A stretch of DNA of 64,000 nucleotides from Nocardiaceae bacterium (GTDB taxonomy: Bacteria > Actinomycetota > Actinomycetes > Mycobacteriales > Mycobacteriaceae), in contig JAJFUQ010000005.1 in assembly GCA_021372355.1 (NCBI GenBank), positions 62,001 to 126,000 of the forward strand. Reading direction: 5' to 3'. Below are positions 11,257 to 19,360 of this stretch, one piece after another. The position numbers and the translations under genes are program-made. The notes beneath the pieces were generated by a model. That model was not told the origin of the DNA. It worked only from the letters and a program-made list of their open reading frames with translations, and searched no databases. Numbering within the stretch: the stretch's first letter is position 1; each line of letters begins with the position of its first letter.

Positions 11257-11850
11257 GCGTGCCGAAGGCTCACCACGACGTGCGCTGCTCATCGTCGACG
11301 TCCCGTTCGATCTCTGCGAGGGCGGCCTCTTGCGGTGGTCGGCGCAGACGCGACGACAGCAGTGAAGTCGAGCGAATTGCGCACCACGGCAGATCGATAC
11401 GACGGCATTGCGGCAGCCCACGACTACCACATCGAACCCGGGTCACATTGGGCCGAGAACCCTGGCCCTCGCACCACCTGGCCGCCGCACCGTAGCGCCG
11501 GGACCCGCGGTGCGGAACTTCATCCCGCTCCGAATCTGTTGAAAATTCAATCAATCGTCTCCAAGGGACAATATTCGGGCACCCATTCCGGATTCAAGGG
11601 CGAATACCGAGCGGCACGAGACTGCAACAGCGGTTCCACGACCGCGGCATCACGGACGTCGACGTCGCAGGCATCGCGACCGACCACCGCGTTCGGGCAA
11701 CAGTCCTGGATGCGCAGGTCGGAGGGTTTGGCTACACGAGTACTGCCGCGCGTCACTGCGGACGTCAATCCACTGATGAATCGGGCTGCATTACACGACC
11801 TTCACGAGGCTGGTGTGACGCCAGTAAGCGTGTCGGGCACGATTGAATAA
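11253..11850 (+). pseudogene. pncA: decayed nicotinamidase (isochorismatase-family) gene
   Basis: No single frame is intact, but pieces of a PncA-type nicotinamidase can be read in order through several frame changes. They are RALLIVDVPFDLCEGG (N-terminal acid loop), ELRTTADRYDGI, AAHDYHIEPGSHW (metal histidines), IVSKGQYS, SGFKGEY, RGITDVDVAGIATDHRVRAT and LMNRAALHDLHEAGVTPV. In the last catalytic block the family motif TDHCVRAT reads TDHRVRAT: the nucleophile cysteine codon has become CGC. Frame changes occur near the start, before the DVDVAGIATD block and after it. The gene starts at the end of pncB, so the two probably once formed an operon. Basis: motif reading, no alignment run. Confidence 0.8.
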
Positions 11851-12014
11851 CAGTTCACTAACGAAAAAGCTGTTGCTGAGGTTTCGAAAGTTGCCTCAGG
11901 CATTGCGCGCGAGTGATACCGTCACGGCATTCACAGCTTTAACAGGTGCAACAAGCTTCTTGTTTTGCCTCAAATGTGTCTCGAAATCCACCGTATTGAG
12001 AGAGGAGCAGGTGC

Positions 12015-12695
12015 GTGCAGAAGGAAGACCGTGGCCGACTTCGATGGCGCCGCGCACTACCGCTGTTCCTGTCCGCGGGACTCGGCATGCTCTTGTTGAA
12101 TGCGTTTCTCCTTGCCGGAGTACTACCGCAGAACCTCTCGATCACCGGACAGCAGGTCAAGCTGACCTCTAACGGTCGGCCGGCTGTGGCACCGGAGGGT
12201 CTCTCCACGTACATCGGAGTGACGCAGACGAAGAACAACGGACCCAAGATTCCCACCTTGATGGCCCACGTTCCGGAGATCAAGCTATCCGGCCTGTGTA
12301 TGTCGCTCAACCTCACATTTCCGGTCATCGGGAGTTGGACCATCCAACTTCACTCGACGAAGGAAGTGGTCATTAAGGACATCAACGTGGCGGCCTCGGA
12401 CGCTCACCTCATCAACGCCCGGCTCAACGCCGAGACCAACGACGGAAAGGCTCCTGCGAAGGACGCGAGCAACGTCGTTTCCCCGGTCGAACTCAACAAG
12501 AACGCCTCCGACGTCGAGGGTCTCGAGGGCGGCGCCGCAGGCCTGATGGGTGTCGAAGGGCGAGGAGCGATCTATGCCGACGAGCTGCGGGCCACGAACG
12601 AGAGCAACACCATCTCCGGTACGGCCAACCTGACCGGCTTGGGCATTCCCAAGATCGGCCATGGCAAGGGCGTCAAGAACTACGAGTGCTACTAG
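12015..12695 (+). CDS. secreted DUF6230-type protein, copy 1 (divergent)
   Basis: The product has 226 residues. A basic start is followed by one hydrophobic segment (LPLFLSAGLGMLLLNAFLLAG) and a non-cytoplasmic domain rich in I, N and T, with a cysteine in KLSGLCMSLNLTFP and a terminal NYECY. The layout, and the ADELRATNESNTISGTANL stretch near the end, resemble the two DUF6230-type proteins further along; this is the most divergent copy. GTG 12015 has GAGGAG eight bases upstream. It is the first of a six-gene chain reading right, with a 160-bp leader after the pseudogene. Function unknown. Confidence 0.6.
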   Translation: MQKEDRGRLRWRRALPLFLSAGLGMLLLNAFLLAGVLPQNLSITGQQVKLTSNGRPAVAPEGLSTYIGVTQTKNNGPKIPTLMAHVPEIKLSGLCMSLNLTFPVIGSWTIQLHSTKEVVIKDINVAASDAHLINARLNAETNDGKAPAKDASNVVSPVELNKNASDVEGLEGGAAGLMGVEGRGAIYADELRATNESNTISGTANLTGLGIPKIGHGKGVKNYECY

Positions 12696-12707
12696 GGACT
12701 GAGCCAA

Positions 12708-13100
12708 ATGTTCACACGATTTCGAGAGTTCCGGTGGACTCGACCGTTCTGGGGCGGGCTATGCGTGTTGGTGGCCGGCTTCAACACCCTCGTCTTTGCG
12801 CTGCCGTTCAACCCGGTCACCGCGATCGTCCACGCTGGACTCGGCGCAATCGGTGGCATCTTGATCGGCCTGATCGAGCTGTTTCTCGGACTGGTCATCT
12901 GGTTCCGCCAACAGCACAAGAACGTCGCCGGAGTGATCGCCGTCATCGTCGGGTTGGTGTCCTTCCCGGTCACCAACCTGGGCGGCTTCGTCACTGGAAT
13001 GCTCCTGGCCGTCATCGGCGGCAGCTGGGCATTCGGGTGGACGCTTCCGAAGGGACGCGTCAGCGACGAAGACCTCGCACCGACCGAGGTACCAGCATGA
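12708..13100 (+). CDS. DUF6114-type membrane protein, copy 1
   Basis: The product has 130 residues. It opens FTRFREFRWTRPFWGGL, the arginine-rich start plus RPFWGGL that marks the DUF6114 family as I recall it from Streptomyces, and has four hydrophobic helices. The third and fourth carry VAGVIAVIVGLVSFPVTNLG and GMLLAVIGGSWAFGW. The acidic tail is short. It starts 12 bp after copy 1 of the DUF6230-type gene and its stop overlaps the start of a 27-codon frame (ATGA). Function unknown; pairing with DUF6230 suggests the two act together at the membrane. Confidence 0.75.
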   Translation: MFTRFREFRWTRPFWGGLCVLVAGFNTLVFALPFNPVTAIVHAGLGAIGGILIGLIELFLGLVIWFRQQHKNVAGVIAVIVGLVSFPVTNLGGFVTGMLLAVIGGSWAFGWTLPKGRVSDEDLAPTEVPA

Positions 13101-13180
13101 CCAAACAAGTTTCCCAATCGCGCAACCGCGCACCTGAAAGTCCGCAGCAATTCCCCAAGAGCGGGAAGGAACACCAGTGA
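13097..13180 (+). CDS. 27-residue linking open frame
   Basis: A 27-codon frame starts at ATG 13097, overlapping the upstream stop by 4 bp (ATGA), and its stop at 13180 overlaps the next gene's GTG by 4 bp (GTGA). The peptide is hydrophilic, rich in Q, S, R and P, with no membrane segment. The exact fit at both ends suggests it is translated, perhaps only to carry ribosomes from one gene to the next; it may also be chance. A GCGGGAAGGA stretch near its end could serve as the ribosome site for the following gene. Confidence 0.4.
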   Translation: MTKQVSQSRNRAPESPQQFPKSGKEHQ

Positions 13181-13929
13181 TCACGAAAATCAAGAATTGG
13201 TCGAATCGCGGCGGCAGCGCTCTCGCGGCCCAGACCGCCGAATTCCGCACCAAGGCTTCTGCTGCTGCGGACACGTTCAATGCCAACGTCCGGCATGCCG
13301 CGAACACCGCGCCATCGAACCGCACGCGATGGGGCCGCAGCTCCGCCGTCATCGTTCCGTCATTGGCAGTCGTCACCGGCCTCGGAGCCGCTATGACGCA
13401 AGGCGCCCTCGCCGCCAGCTTCAATGTTGCGGACAAGCCGATGTCGCTGGCCGTGCAGTCACTCGACGCACAGGGTCTCGACATCGTGGTGAGTTCGCTT
13501 AACGTGACGGACACCAAGGGCAACACAAAACCCGAGGCGATTCTGCACGCCGCCGTAGGAAGCGGAACGCTCACCGGCGTTTGTATCATCGCCTCACAGT
13601 CGATCCTGGGCGGCACCTACTCGGTCGTACTGTCGGTACCGCCGGACGCGGGCCTGGCCAATGGCCAGAACCTGCAGTTCGACGTAACTCGCCTCGTCGG
13701 CCACAATGTCACCCTCTCCAACGCGCTGATCGGCAAGTCCGCCGACCTCCTCGCGGTGAACGGGGTATCTCTCAACGGCCAGCCCGGTGGCTTTGGTGTC
13801 GACGGGAGCGAGGGTACGGCACATCTTGAAAACGTTGAGGGCACCGCGCGTGGCGCGACCATCCTTGGATCGCTCCAGGCTCCTACCTTTGATGCGTCCA
13901 TCCATCCCGGGGAGGTGAAGAGTTGCTGA
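13177..13929 (+). CDS. DUF6230 secreted protein, copy 2
   Basis: The product has 250 residues. A basic amphipathic leader of about 60 residues ends in the family hallmark TRWGRSSAVIVPSLAVVTG, followed by GALAASFNVADKPMSL. The signal segment is thus internal rather than at the extreme N-terminus. The exported part alternates short beta-like stretches, with GTLTGVCIIAS holding one cysteine and a final cysteine at the C-terminus (EVKSC). These features are as I recall for DUF6230 proteins of Streptomyces, whose function is unknown. GTG 13177 and the stop overlap at 13923-13929 tie it to both neighbours. Confidence 0.75.
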   Translation: MITKIKNWSNRGGSALAAQTAEFRTKASAAADTFNANVRHAANTAPSNRTRWGRSSAVIVPSLAVVTGLGAAMTQGALAASFNVADKPMSLAVQSLDAQGLDIVVSSLNVTDTKGNTKPEAILHAAVGSGTLTGVCIIASQSILGGTYSVVLSVPPDAGLANGQNLQFDVTRLVGHNVTLSNALIGKSADLLAVNGVSLNGQPGGFGVDGSEGTAHLENVEGTARGATILGSLQAPTFDASIHPGEVKSC

Positions 13930-14447
13930 CCGACACTGTGCTCGAGAACGCAGTTCCGGAAACCGAAGCAGTTTCCATTCCGTCGACGCGCCTGGAACGC
14001 GCCAGGTACGCAGCCAGCGACGCGCGGACCTGGTTCCGGGGATTCCGCCGCTCTCGACCGTTCTGGGGAGGGCTGTGGATGCTCGTCGGCGCCTATTTTC
14101 TGCTCGACATGTCGATGGTGCCGATTCAGCTCGTCGTCAAGGCGGGGCTGACCGGTCTCGGCGGGTGGCTAACCGGTGGCACACTGCTGCTCTGCGGTCT
14201 GACGACGTGGTTCTTCCCGACGCAAAAGCTCTTCGCAGGCGTCATCGGACTGCTCGTCGCGATCGTCTCCATCGTCGTCTCTAACCTCGGTGGACTGTTC
14301 CTCGGTATGTTCTTCGGTGTCATCGGTGCCTCGATGACGCTGGGCTGGGGACCTGCGAAACCCCGCACGTTCGGTAGGAAGAAGAAGGTCACCGACGAGG
14401 CGGCAGCGCAGGACACCGAGCTGGAAGAGATCGAGACTCCGGCATGA
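13923..14447 (+). CDS. DUF6114 membrane protein, copy 2
   Basis: The product has 174 residues. A 40-residue hydrophilic N-terminal extension precedes FRRSRPFWGGLWMLVGAYF and three more hydrophobic segments, with TTWFFPTQKLFAGVIGLLVA and VSNLGGLFLGMFFGVIGASM, as in copy 1. The C-terminus is charged (FGRKKKVTDEAA). The start is TTG 13923 with GGAGGTG seven bases before it, inside the end of the previous gene; its own stop overlaps the next start (ATGA). The DUF6230-DUF6114 order repeats the first pair. Confidence 0.8.
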   Translation: MLTDTVLENAVPETEAVSIPSTRLERARYAASDARTWFRGFRRSRPFWGGLWMLVGAYFLLDMSMVPIQLVVKAGLTGLGGWLTGGTLLLCGLTTWFFPTQKLFAGVIGLLVAIVSIVVSNLGGLFLGMFFGVIGASMTLGWGPAKPRTFGRKKKVTDEAAAQDTELEEIETPA

Positions 14448-15250
14448 CCCCCCGACGCGCGGACACCCGCCCGTGGGGCCGCCGTACCCTCGTCCGCACC
14501 GCAATGATGTTCGGCCTGGCCTTGTCCATCGTGCTCATGGCAATCGGCCCGGGCAACCTCGCCTCGGCGCTCGGTGGCGGTGCGCCCAAGGCCCCCTTCG
14601 ACCCGATTCCGTTTCCGCAGACGGGTTGGCGCATTGCCAACAATCCGCTGCACCTCACGACGAAGTCGCTCGAGATCTACGGGATGTCGAAGGCGTACGT
14701 GGGCGATCGGATCCGGATGGCCAACGGACAGCTCAGCCCGGAGGACACCATCTACATGAAGGTACGCAAGCTCGAGCTCGACGATGTCAAGATCACGAGC
14801 GAGCGGCCCACCCACACGTGGCTCATGCAGAACCTCAACGGCGGCAAGGATAACAAGGCCCAAACGTTCACCATCGGCAACGATGTCAAGAGCACTACCG
14901 TTGAGCTCTGGGTCACCATCAACCAACTGAAGCTCTGCGTGACACCGCAGACCTTCTACACCATCGTGAACAGCGAAAAGGGTCAGTTCCAGGGCCGCCT
15001 GGACGAGGTTTTTGCGCTCATCGCGGAGGTCTTCAAGCCATACACCGAAGGTCCGCTCAAGAACGTCGGCCCGTGTATTCCGATCAAGGAGACGATCCCG
15101 CTGGTCGCGGTCCTGGTCAACGCCGGCGTTCCATTGCCCGAGCTTCCGGCGATCAAGGGCGACATGATGGTTTACGCGACGAAGATCACGACGCCAATCG
15201 ATCAGCCAGCCATTCACGGACCCATTACTCAAGTGAGGATGTTCCAGTGA
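14444..15250 (+). CDS. secreted protein of unrecognised family in the DUF6230/6114 chain
   Basis: The product has 268 residues. The start is basic, with a hydrophobic export segment RTAMMFGLALSIVLMAIGPG, then a long exported domain without clear catalytic motifs. Notable pieces are WRIANNPLHLTTKSLEIYG, KLELDDVKITSE, and two cysteines (QLKLCVTPQTF and VGPCIPI) that could form a disulfide. The repeated style of short beta-strand-like stretches resembles the DUF6230 neighbours, so it may be a distant relative. It overlaps both neighbours by 4 bp and is clearly co-translated with them. Confidence 0.65.
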   Translation: MTPRRADTRPWGRRTLVRTAMMFGLALSIVLMAIGPGNLASALGGGAPKAPFDPIPFPQTGWRIANNPLHLTTKSLEIYGMSKAYVGDRIRMANGQLSPEDTIYMKVRKLELDDVKITSERPTHTWLMQNLNGGKDNKAQTFTIGNDVKSTTVELWVTINQLKLCVTPQTFYTIVNSEKGQFQGRLDEVFALIAEVFKPYTEGPLKNVGPCIPIKETIPLVAVLVNAGVPLPELPAIKGDMMVYATKITTPIDQPAIHGPITQVRMFQ

Positions 15251-15900
15251 CTGAGCAGCTGACTGAGAACACCGTAAACCGGACGCGGTGGGGCCGGACC
15301 TCGGCTCTCATGGTTGGTGGTGTCGCTACCACTGCCGCGATCGGTGCGTCGCTCCTGAGCCAGGGCGTCTACGCCAGTGAGTTCGTCGCCGCTGGTGCAG
15401 ACAGCGACGTCATCATCAACGAACTCACGACGACGCACAACAGTGCGTTCGTCCGCGGTATGCACGTCAAGAACTTTGACGGAAGTCCGGGCATTCGCTG
15501 GGTTGCAACCTTCCAGGTACCGCACGCAACCGCAGACGGCTTGTGCCTGACCCACGCCATGGAGTTCCTGGGACAGCCAATGACGCTCTACATCAACATC
15601 GCCGGCGCAAAGCTCGACGTCACCGGAATCAACGTCGATATCCCGGAGGCCGACACCGACCTGACGCTTCGCGGCAATACGAACCTCGGCAAAGCTCCGT
15701 CTCTCATCGAGCCGGCGATCCGAGCCCTGGGCGCACCGTCCGTCGCCTACCTCAACGATGACGACGGCGTTGGCATCGAGGCGGAGGGCGGTGCCGTGCT
15801 CAGGGGTGCCAAAGCCAAGCTGTTGAGTGCGGAGATTATTAAGGCAACCGACGTCGAAACCCTCGATGCGAGGCTGATTCCAGGCGACGCAACCTGTTAG
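15247..15900 (+). CDS. DUF6230 secreted protein, copy 3
   Basis: The product has 217 residues from GTG 15247, which overlaps the upstream stop by 4 bp. It has the hallmark NRTRWGRTSALMVGGVATTA near residue 10 and GVYASEFVAAG after the hydrophobic stretch. A cysteine in TADGLCLTHAM and a terminal cysteine (GDATC) match copy 2. The short N-terminus contrasts with the 60-residue leader of copy 2. It is the last gene of the chain; a long hairpin follows about 60 bp after its stop. Confidence 0.75.
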   Translation: MTEQLTENTVNRTRWGRTSALMVGGVATTAAIGASLLSQGVYASEFVAAGADSDVIINELTTTHNSAFVRGMHVKNFDGSPGIRWVATFQVPHATADGLCLTHAMEFLGQPMTLYINIAGAKLDVTGINVDIPEADTDLTLRGNTNLGKAPSLIEPAIRALGAPSVAYLNDDDGVGIEAEGGAVLRGAKAKLLSAEIIKATDVETLDARLIPGDATC

Positions 15901-15957
15901 GCGGAAATCACGATCGACGGAATCCCCGACGATTGACCTGAACATCCGGACGTAGCC

Positions 15958-16002
15958 GGGCAAGGCCTGCATGCGACATCGCGTCGCATGCAGGCCTTGC
16001 CC
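15958..16002. terminator. long perfect inverted repeat between convergent genes
   Basis: Arms at 15958-15977 and 15983-16002 are exact reverse complements over 20 bp (outer end GGGCAAGG, inner end ATGCGAC) around a 5-base loop. The hairpin lies between the end of the DUF6230 chain and the cyclase gene that ends at 16005 on the other strand. It probably stops transcription from both sides. There is only a short T run, as is usual in actinobacteria. Confidence 0.8.
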
Positions 16003-16004
16003 GT

Positions 16005-17033
16005 TTACTCGGTCCCGGGAATGACGGAGCCATCAGCACTCCGCCGGCGGGACGTGCCAACTCGGATGAGGCTCCACGATCGAAGTTGTTCGTACCCGCG
16101 GACTCCCCTGGGCTCTTGTTCTTCCAGTTCGAAGCGCGGGTCGTTCTGGAGAGCCGTTGCTGTTCTTTCGTCGACCCGGATCTCCCCTGACGACCCAAGT
16201 GAGGTCAATCGGCTCGCGATGTTGACGGTGGGGCCGAATATGTCCCCGAGGCGGCGAAGAATCGGTCCGCTCGCTACTCCGACGTGTAGTGGTGGACGGT
16301 CGGCCGGCCAGTTCTGCAGGAGGTCGGCAGCAATGTCCGCGCCGTCGGCGGGCTCGTGTGACGTATAGAGGACCGCGTCACCGATGAGCTTCACGACGCG
16401 GCCGTTGTGAGCTCCCACCGCCTGCGTTGCGACTGACTCGAACAACTCGAGCAGGTCTGCCAGGTCAGCGGGTTCGGCAGTGCGGGACAGCATCGTGTAT
16501 CCCGAGATGTCGGCGAACCCGACCGTTGCGCCGTGATTGGCACCGGGGTGCTTGCCGATTGCCATCGCCTTCCTGGCCACGAAAGCAGCGAGTTGGCGAC
16601 GCCAGACGTAGGCGTGGAGTTCCTCGACGAAGGGAAGGATCTCGTTCGTCAGCTGGCTGATCGTGCTGGCGAAGCTCTCGGGCTTCTTCAGCGCAAGTTG
16701 GAACATCGCCTCGCCTTCGCTGTCGGCGAGCTGAGCGAAGATCTGACCGGTCAGACGCGACAGTCCGACGATCTCGTCGAACGTGCCGATGCCAAGGTCG
16801 ACGGCTTGCTTGACGCGCTGTGCGGCAAACAGGTCGAGATCTGTCAACGACATCGCGGTTTCGTAGTCGGATTCCTCGACTTGGGCGAACCCCATCGATT
16901 GCCATAGCCGACGCCCGTCGGCGCGGTCGAGATCGGCGCGGTCCGAGAGCTGCCCGGGGCTCATCGTTCGAGGACCACCAAGCAACACCGCCTCGATGGA
17001 CTCTGCGAATGCTTGCGGATCGAAGTCTTCCAT
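16005..17033 (-). CDS. class III adenylate cyclase with N-terminal regulatory domain
   Basis: The product has 342 residues from ATG 17033. Residues about 1-170 form a helical regulatory half with AYVWRRQLAAFVARK at its end, like the pH-sensing autoinhibitory domain of Rv1264. The catalytic half has VGFADISGYTMLSR (first metal aspartate), VVKLIGDAVLYT (Lys and second aspartate), GVASGPILRRLGDIFGPTVN and NIASRLTS (transition-state Asn and Arg). All key residues for cAMP formation are present. It has no membrane segment. The frame is open to 17150, but that would run into the hairpin at 17121-17163, so I prefer the internal ATG. Confidence 0.88.
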   Translation of the reverse strand: MEDFDPQAFAESIEAVLLGGPRTMSPGQLSDRADLDRADGRRLWQSMGFAQVEESDYETAMSLTDLDLFAAQRVKQAVDLGIGTFDEIVGLSRLTGQIFAQLADSEGEAMFQLALKKPESFASTISQLTNEILPFVEELHAYVWRRQLAAFVARKAMAIGKHPGANHGATVGFADISGYTMLSRTAEPADLADLLELFESVATQAVGAHNGRVVKLIGDAVLYTSHEPADGADIAADLLQNWPADRPPLHVGVASGPILRRLGDIFGPTVNIASRLTSLGSSGEIRVDERTATALQNDPRFELEEQEPRGVRGYEQLRSWSLIRVGTSRRRSADGSVIPGTE

Positions 17034-17120
17034 TCCTACAGATTTACCGGCACGCGTCGCGGCCGTCACCGGATCGGTGTGGTGTCGAACCGGGAATCTC
17101 CCGACCCTGAGACGCACGTG

Positions 17121-17163
17121 TGACCTGGGGTGATGACCAATGACAGTCATTCACCCCAGGTCA
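17121..17163. terminator. inverted repeat upstream of the cyclase gene
   Basis: TGACCTGGGGTGA (17121-17133) and its exact reverse complement at 17151-17163 flank 17 bases that can pair further (TGAC with GTCA). It sits just after the stop of the small membrane-protein gene and before the cyclase gene on the same strand, so it probably ends the former's transcript. An operator role cannot be excluded. Confidence 0.6.
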
Positions 17164-17173
17164 TACGTTCACA

Positions 17174-17407
17174 TCACGCAGCCGCAGCCGCCTTGCTGAA
17201 GACTCGCATCGCCCGCCGATCTCCCGACCGCAATGCCGCAACGGCGGCCTTGACCTCGTCGAGCTGAACGAAAGTCCACAGCCACACGGCGAAGCCGATT
17301 GGAACGACGATGTACCAGTGCATCACGAGCTGGAACATCACCGTGAAGTAGAGGGTCAAGCCGATGATGATTGCACCGGCGATAGCGCTGACGATGGTTG
17401 ACACCAT
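17174..17407 (-). CDS. small two-TM membrane protein under apparent TetR control
   Basis: The product has 77 residues: VSAIAGAIIIGLTLYFTVMF and WYIVVPIGFAVWLWTFV are two membrane segments, followed by a basic, alanine-rich cytoplasmic tail. ATG 17407 has AGGAG six bases upstream. The family is not recognised. It is divergent from a TetR regulator and its promoter region holds paired GGTAC/GTACC repeats, so it is the likely target of that regulator. Confidence 0.65.
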   Translation of the reverse strand: MVSTIVSAIAGAIIIGLTLYFTVMFQLVMHWYIVVPIGFAVWLWTFVQLDEVKAAVAALRSGDRRAMRVFSKAAAAA

Positions 17408-17432
17408 GGTGTTCTCCTGACAAATTCGAAAC

Positions 17433-17483
17433 GGTACGTTGCTGTACCAATCGATATTCTCAATATTGGTACACTCATGTACC
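17433..17483. promoter_or_regulatory. cluster of GGTAC/GTACC palindromes, probable TetR operator
   Basis: GGTACA-CTCA-TGTACC at 17468-17483 is a perfect inverted repeat. A second pair, GGTAC (17433-17437) and GTACC (17444-17448), lies upstream. The inner copies form a third palindrome through GTACCAAT and ATTGGTAC. The cluster fills the gap between the small membrane protein and the TetR gene, where an autoregulatory operator is expected. Confidence 0.65.
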
Positions 17484-17556
17484 ACAGTCAATATGATCGT
17501 GACGACGGTCTCAGCCCCCGAGCATCAGCCGGAGCGCACCCGTCGGGTATCGAAGG

Positions 17557-18192
17557 GTGGGATGTGGAGTGCAAGGCCCAACGGACGGCGCAAGCCAGGT
17601 TGCACGGACCCGACTCATGGATTCGATGGCGGCAGTGATCTACGAAAAGGGGTACGCCGCGACAACCGTCGCTGACGTCGTGGCACATGCACGCGTATCC
17701 CGTCGCACGTTTTACGAGCACTTCAAAGACAAACGGGATTGCATGATCGGGAGCTACTCGGCGGTTGGCAAGATGCTTGTCGCAACAATCCCGCCGATCG
17801 ATCCGGCAACCTTTCGCGATGCACACGAATTGCTGCATACCGGTGTCGAGAACTTCTTACACGTCCTTGCCACGCATCCGAGTGTGGCGTACTCCCAGTT
17901 CGTGGCAGTTCACGAAGCCGGGTTGACCACTTCGCCTCAGCGCCTCGCGACACAGGACGCGATCGCGCGAGAACTACTCAGTCTCACCGATCGCGCGGCG
18001 CAGTTCGACGCCAACGTTCACGTCCCGTCGCACCTGATCGCCATCGCGTTAGTGGGGAGCATCGACGTACTGATCGTGCGCACGATCGCCATGGGGCAGA
18101 TGAGAAGGCTGCCGGAGATGGCGCCGACTCTTGTCGAGCTGATCGGCGCGGTCGTTCTCAATAAGAATCCCGATCCGCACGGGTCCGAGTGA
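17557..18192 (+). CDS. TetR-family transcriptional regulator
   Basis: The product has 211 residues from GTG 17557; GTG 17569, with a better-spaced purine-rich stretch, may be the true start. The DNA-binding domain is clear: MDSMAAVIYEKGYAATTVAD, VVAHARVSRRTFYEHFKDK. The ligand domain is not informative about its inducer. It faces the small membrane-protein gene across a palindrome cluster, so local autoregulation is likely. It converges on the esterase gene with 10 bp between stops. Confidence 0.9.
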   Translation: MGCGVQGPTDGASQVARTRLMDSMAAVIYEKGYAATTVADVVAHARVSRRTFYEHFKDKRDCMIGSYSAVGKMLVATIPPIDPATFRDAHELLHTGVENFLHVLATHPSVAYSQFVAVHEAGLTTSPQRLATQDAIARELLSLTDRAAQFDANVHVPSHLIAIALVGSIDVLIVRTIAMGQMRRLPEMAPTLVELIGAVVLNKNPDPHGSE

Positions 18193-18202
18193 TCGGCGAT
18201 CT

Positions 18203-19360
18203 CTATCGTTCCGGGGCAACGACCACCCCGAGCTCGGCAAGAAGCAGCACGGTGGCAGTGATTGCGGCTCGACGCGGGAACGGATTGTCCAGATTGGGCG
18301 AACCGAGCCGATGCGTCAGCGGAAACGGCCCGAGCGCCAGATCCCAGTGATGCGCGCGACAGACGGCAAGTGTGGTCCCCATGGGCGCGGTCACTTGCGC
18401 ATGCTCGACCGCAACCTGCATGTCGTTCGGCCCGACTCGTCGACCGATATCGATCGATCCCTGCATCTGGAAGTACGGCACCTCCAGTGGCCGGGCCACA
18501 CCGACCACGTTGAAGATGGGGATATCGAGAGCATCGATGTCAGCGCCGTGCTCGGCCATGAATCGGCTGCGTTCGGTGGTCGACAAGTCGCGAATCGCGC
18601 CCCGCAGATCCCACTCATCCGGGCGCTCGATCATGCCCTCGAGCTGGGCGATCGGCAGCATCGCCTTGAGTGCGGTCAAGACCAGTTCGGTGCCGACGAT
18701 CGGGCCGATTTCGATGTCTTTGATCAGGCCGTAGACGTCGTCGGCGGTGGGGCTCCCCCCGACCGCACCGGCCCAGCACACGAGAGCACGCACCCGCCCG
18801 GCGATGTCGGGCTGATGCGCCAGCAGCGTCAATGCATCCGGGCTTCCCTTTGAGTAGCCGAACATGACGACGTCTGCATCGTCGGCGGAGTCGAGCGCTG
18901 CGCGAAGATCTGCCATGTTCGCCTCGCACCCGCGCGCGGGGTGAGCATCTGCCCTGACCACCGTGCTGCCGAACCCCTGCGCGACGGACTCCAGATCCTC
19001 GAGTCCGACCACCGGAATCGCACGATGCACAAAGCCGGGACAGAACATCAAGGCCGCATCGATGGTGCCTTGCGTCGCCGGCGGCAGATCGAGGCGCCAG
19101 TCCTCGACGTCCTGAGCGAGGTACCGCTCGGCAAGTCGCTGGCGGACCGGGCGCTTGTCGGTCCCCAGCAAACTGGTCGCGGCCCGCACTGCTCGCTCAT
19201 CGCTTTGCGCCTCGGTCAGGAACAGGTCCCGCCACCGCTGACCGCACCACTGTTTGATCGCCGGGTCGACCAGTGCCCGGCGATCTGAATTGATGCGCTC
19301 GCGCACCGTGTCGATCAACTCGTCGAACTGGCTCCTGGCGAACAGGTCCGCAATATCCAC
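18203..19360 (-). CDS. alpha/beta-hydrolase-like protein
   Basis: The product has 385 residues. A helical N-terminal third (DLFARSQFDELIDTVRERIN) precedes a hydrolase-like core. MFGYSKGSPDAL contains the GxSxG nucleophile elbow near residue 205, and a late AHHWDLALGPFP could supply the histidine. ALMFCPGFVHRAIPVVG may form the oxyanion region. The substrate is unknown. GTG 19360 is chosen because GGAGAAG precedes it; the open frame runs to 19630 but that part has no coding character and lies in AT-richer DNA. Confidence 0.65.
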   Translation of the reverse strand: MDIADLFARSQFDELIDTVRERINSDRRALVDPAIKQWCGQRWRDLFLTEAQSDERAVRAATSLLGTDKRPVRQRLAERYLAQDVEDWRLDLPPATQGTIDAALMFCPGFVHRAIPVVGLEDLESVAQGFGSTVVRADAHPARGCEANMADLRAALDSADDADVVMFGYSKGSPDALTLLAHQPDIAGRVRALVCWAGAVGGSPTADDVYGLIKDIEIGPIVGTELVLTALKAMLPIAQLEGMIERPDEWDLRGAIRDLSTTERSRFMAEHGADIDALDIPIFNVVGVARPLEVPYFQMQGSIDIGRRVGPNDMQVAVEHAQVTAPMGTTLAVCRAHHWDLALGPFPLTHRLGSPNLDNPFPRRAAITATVLLLAELGVVVAPER

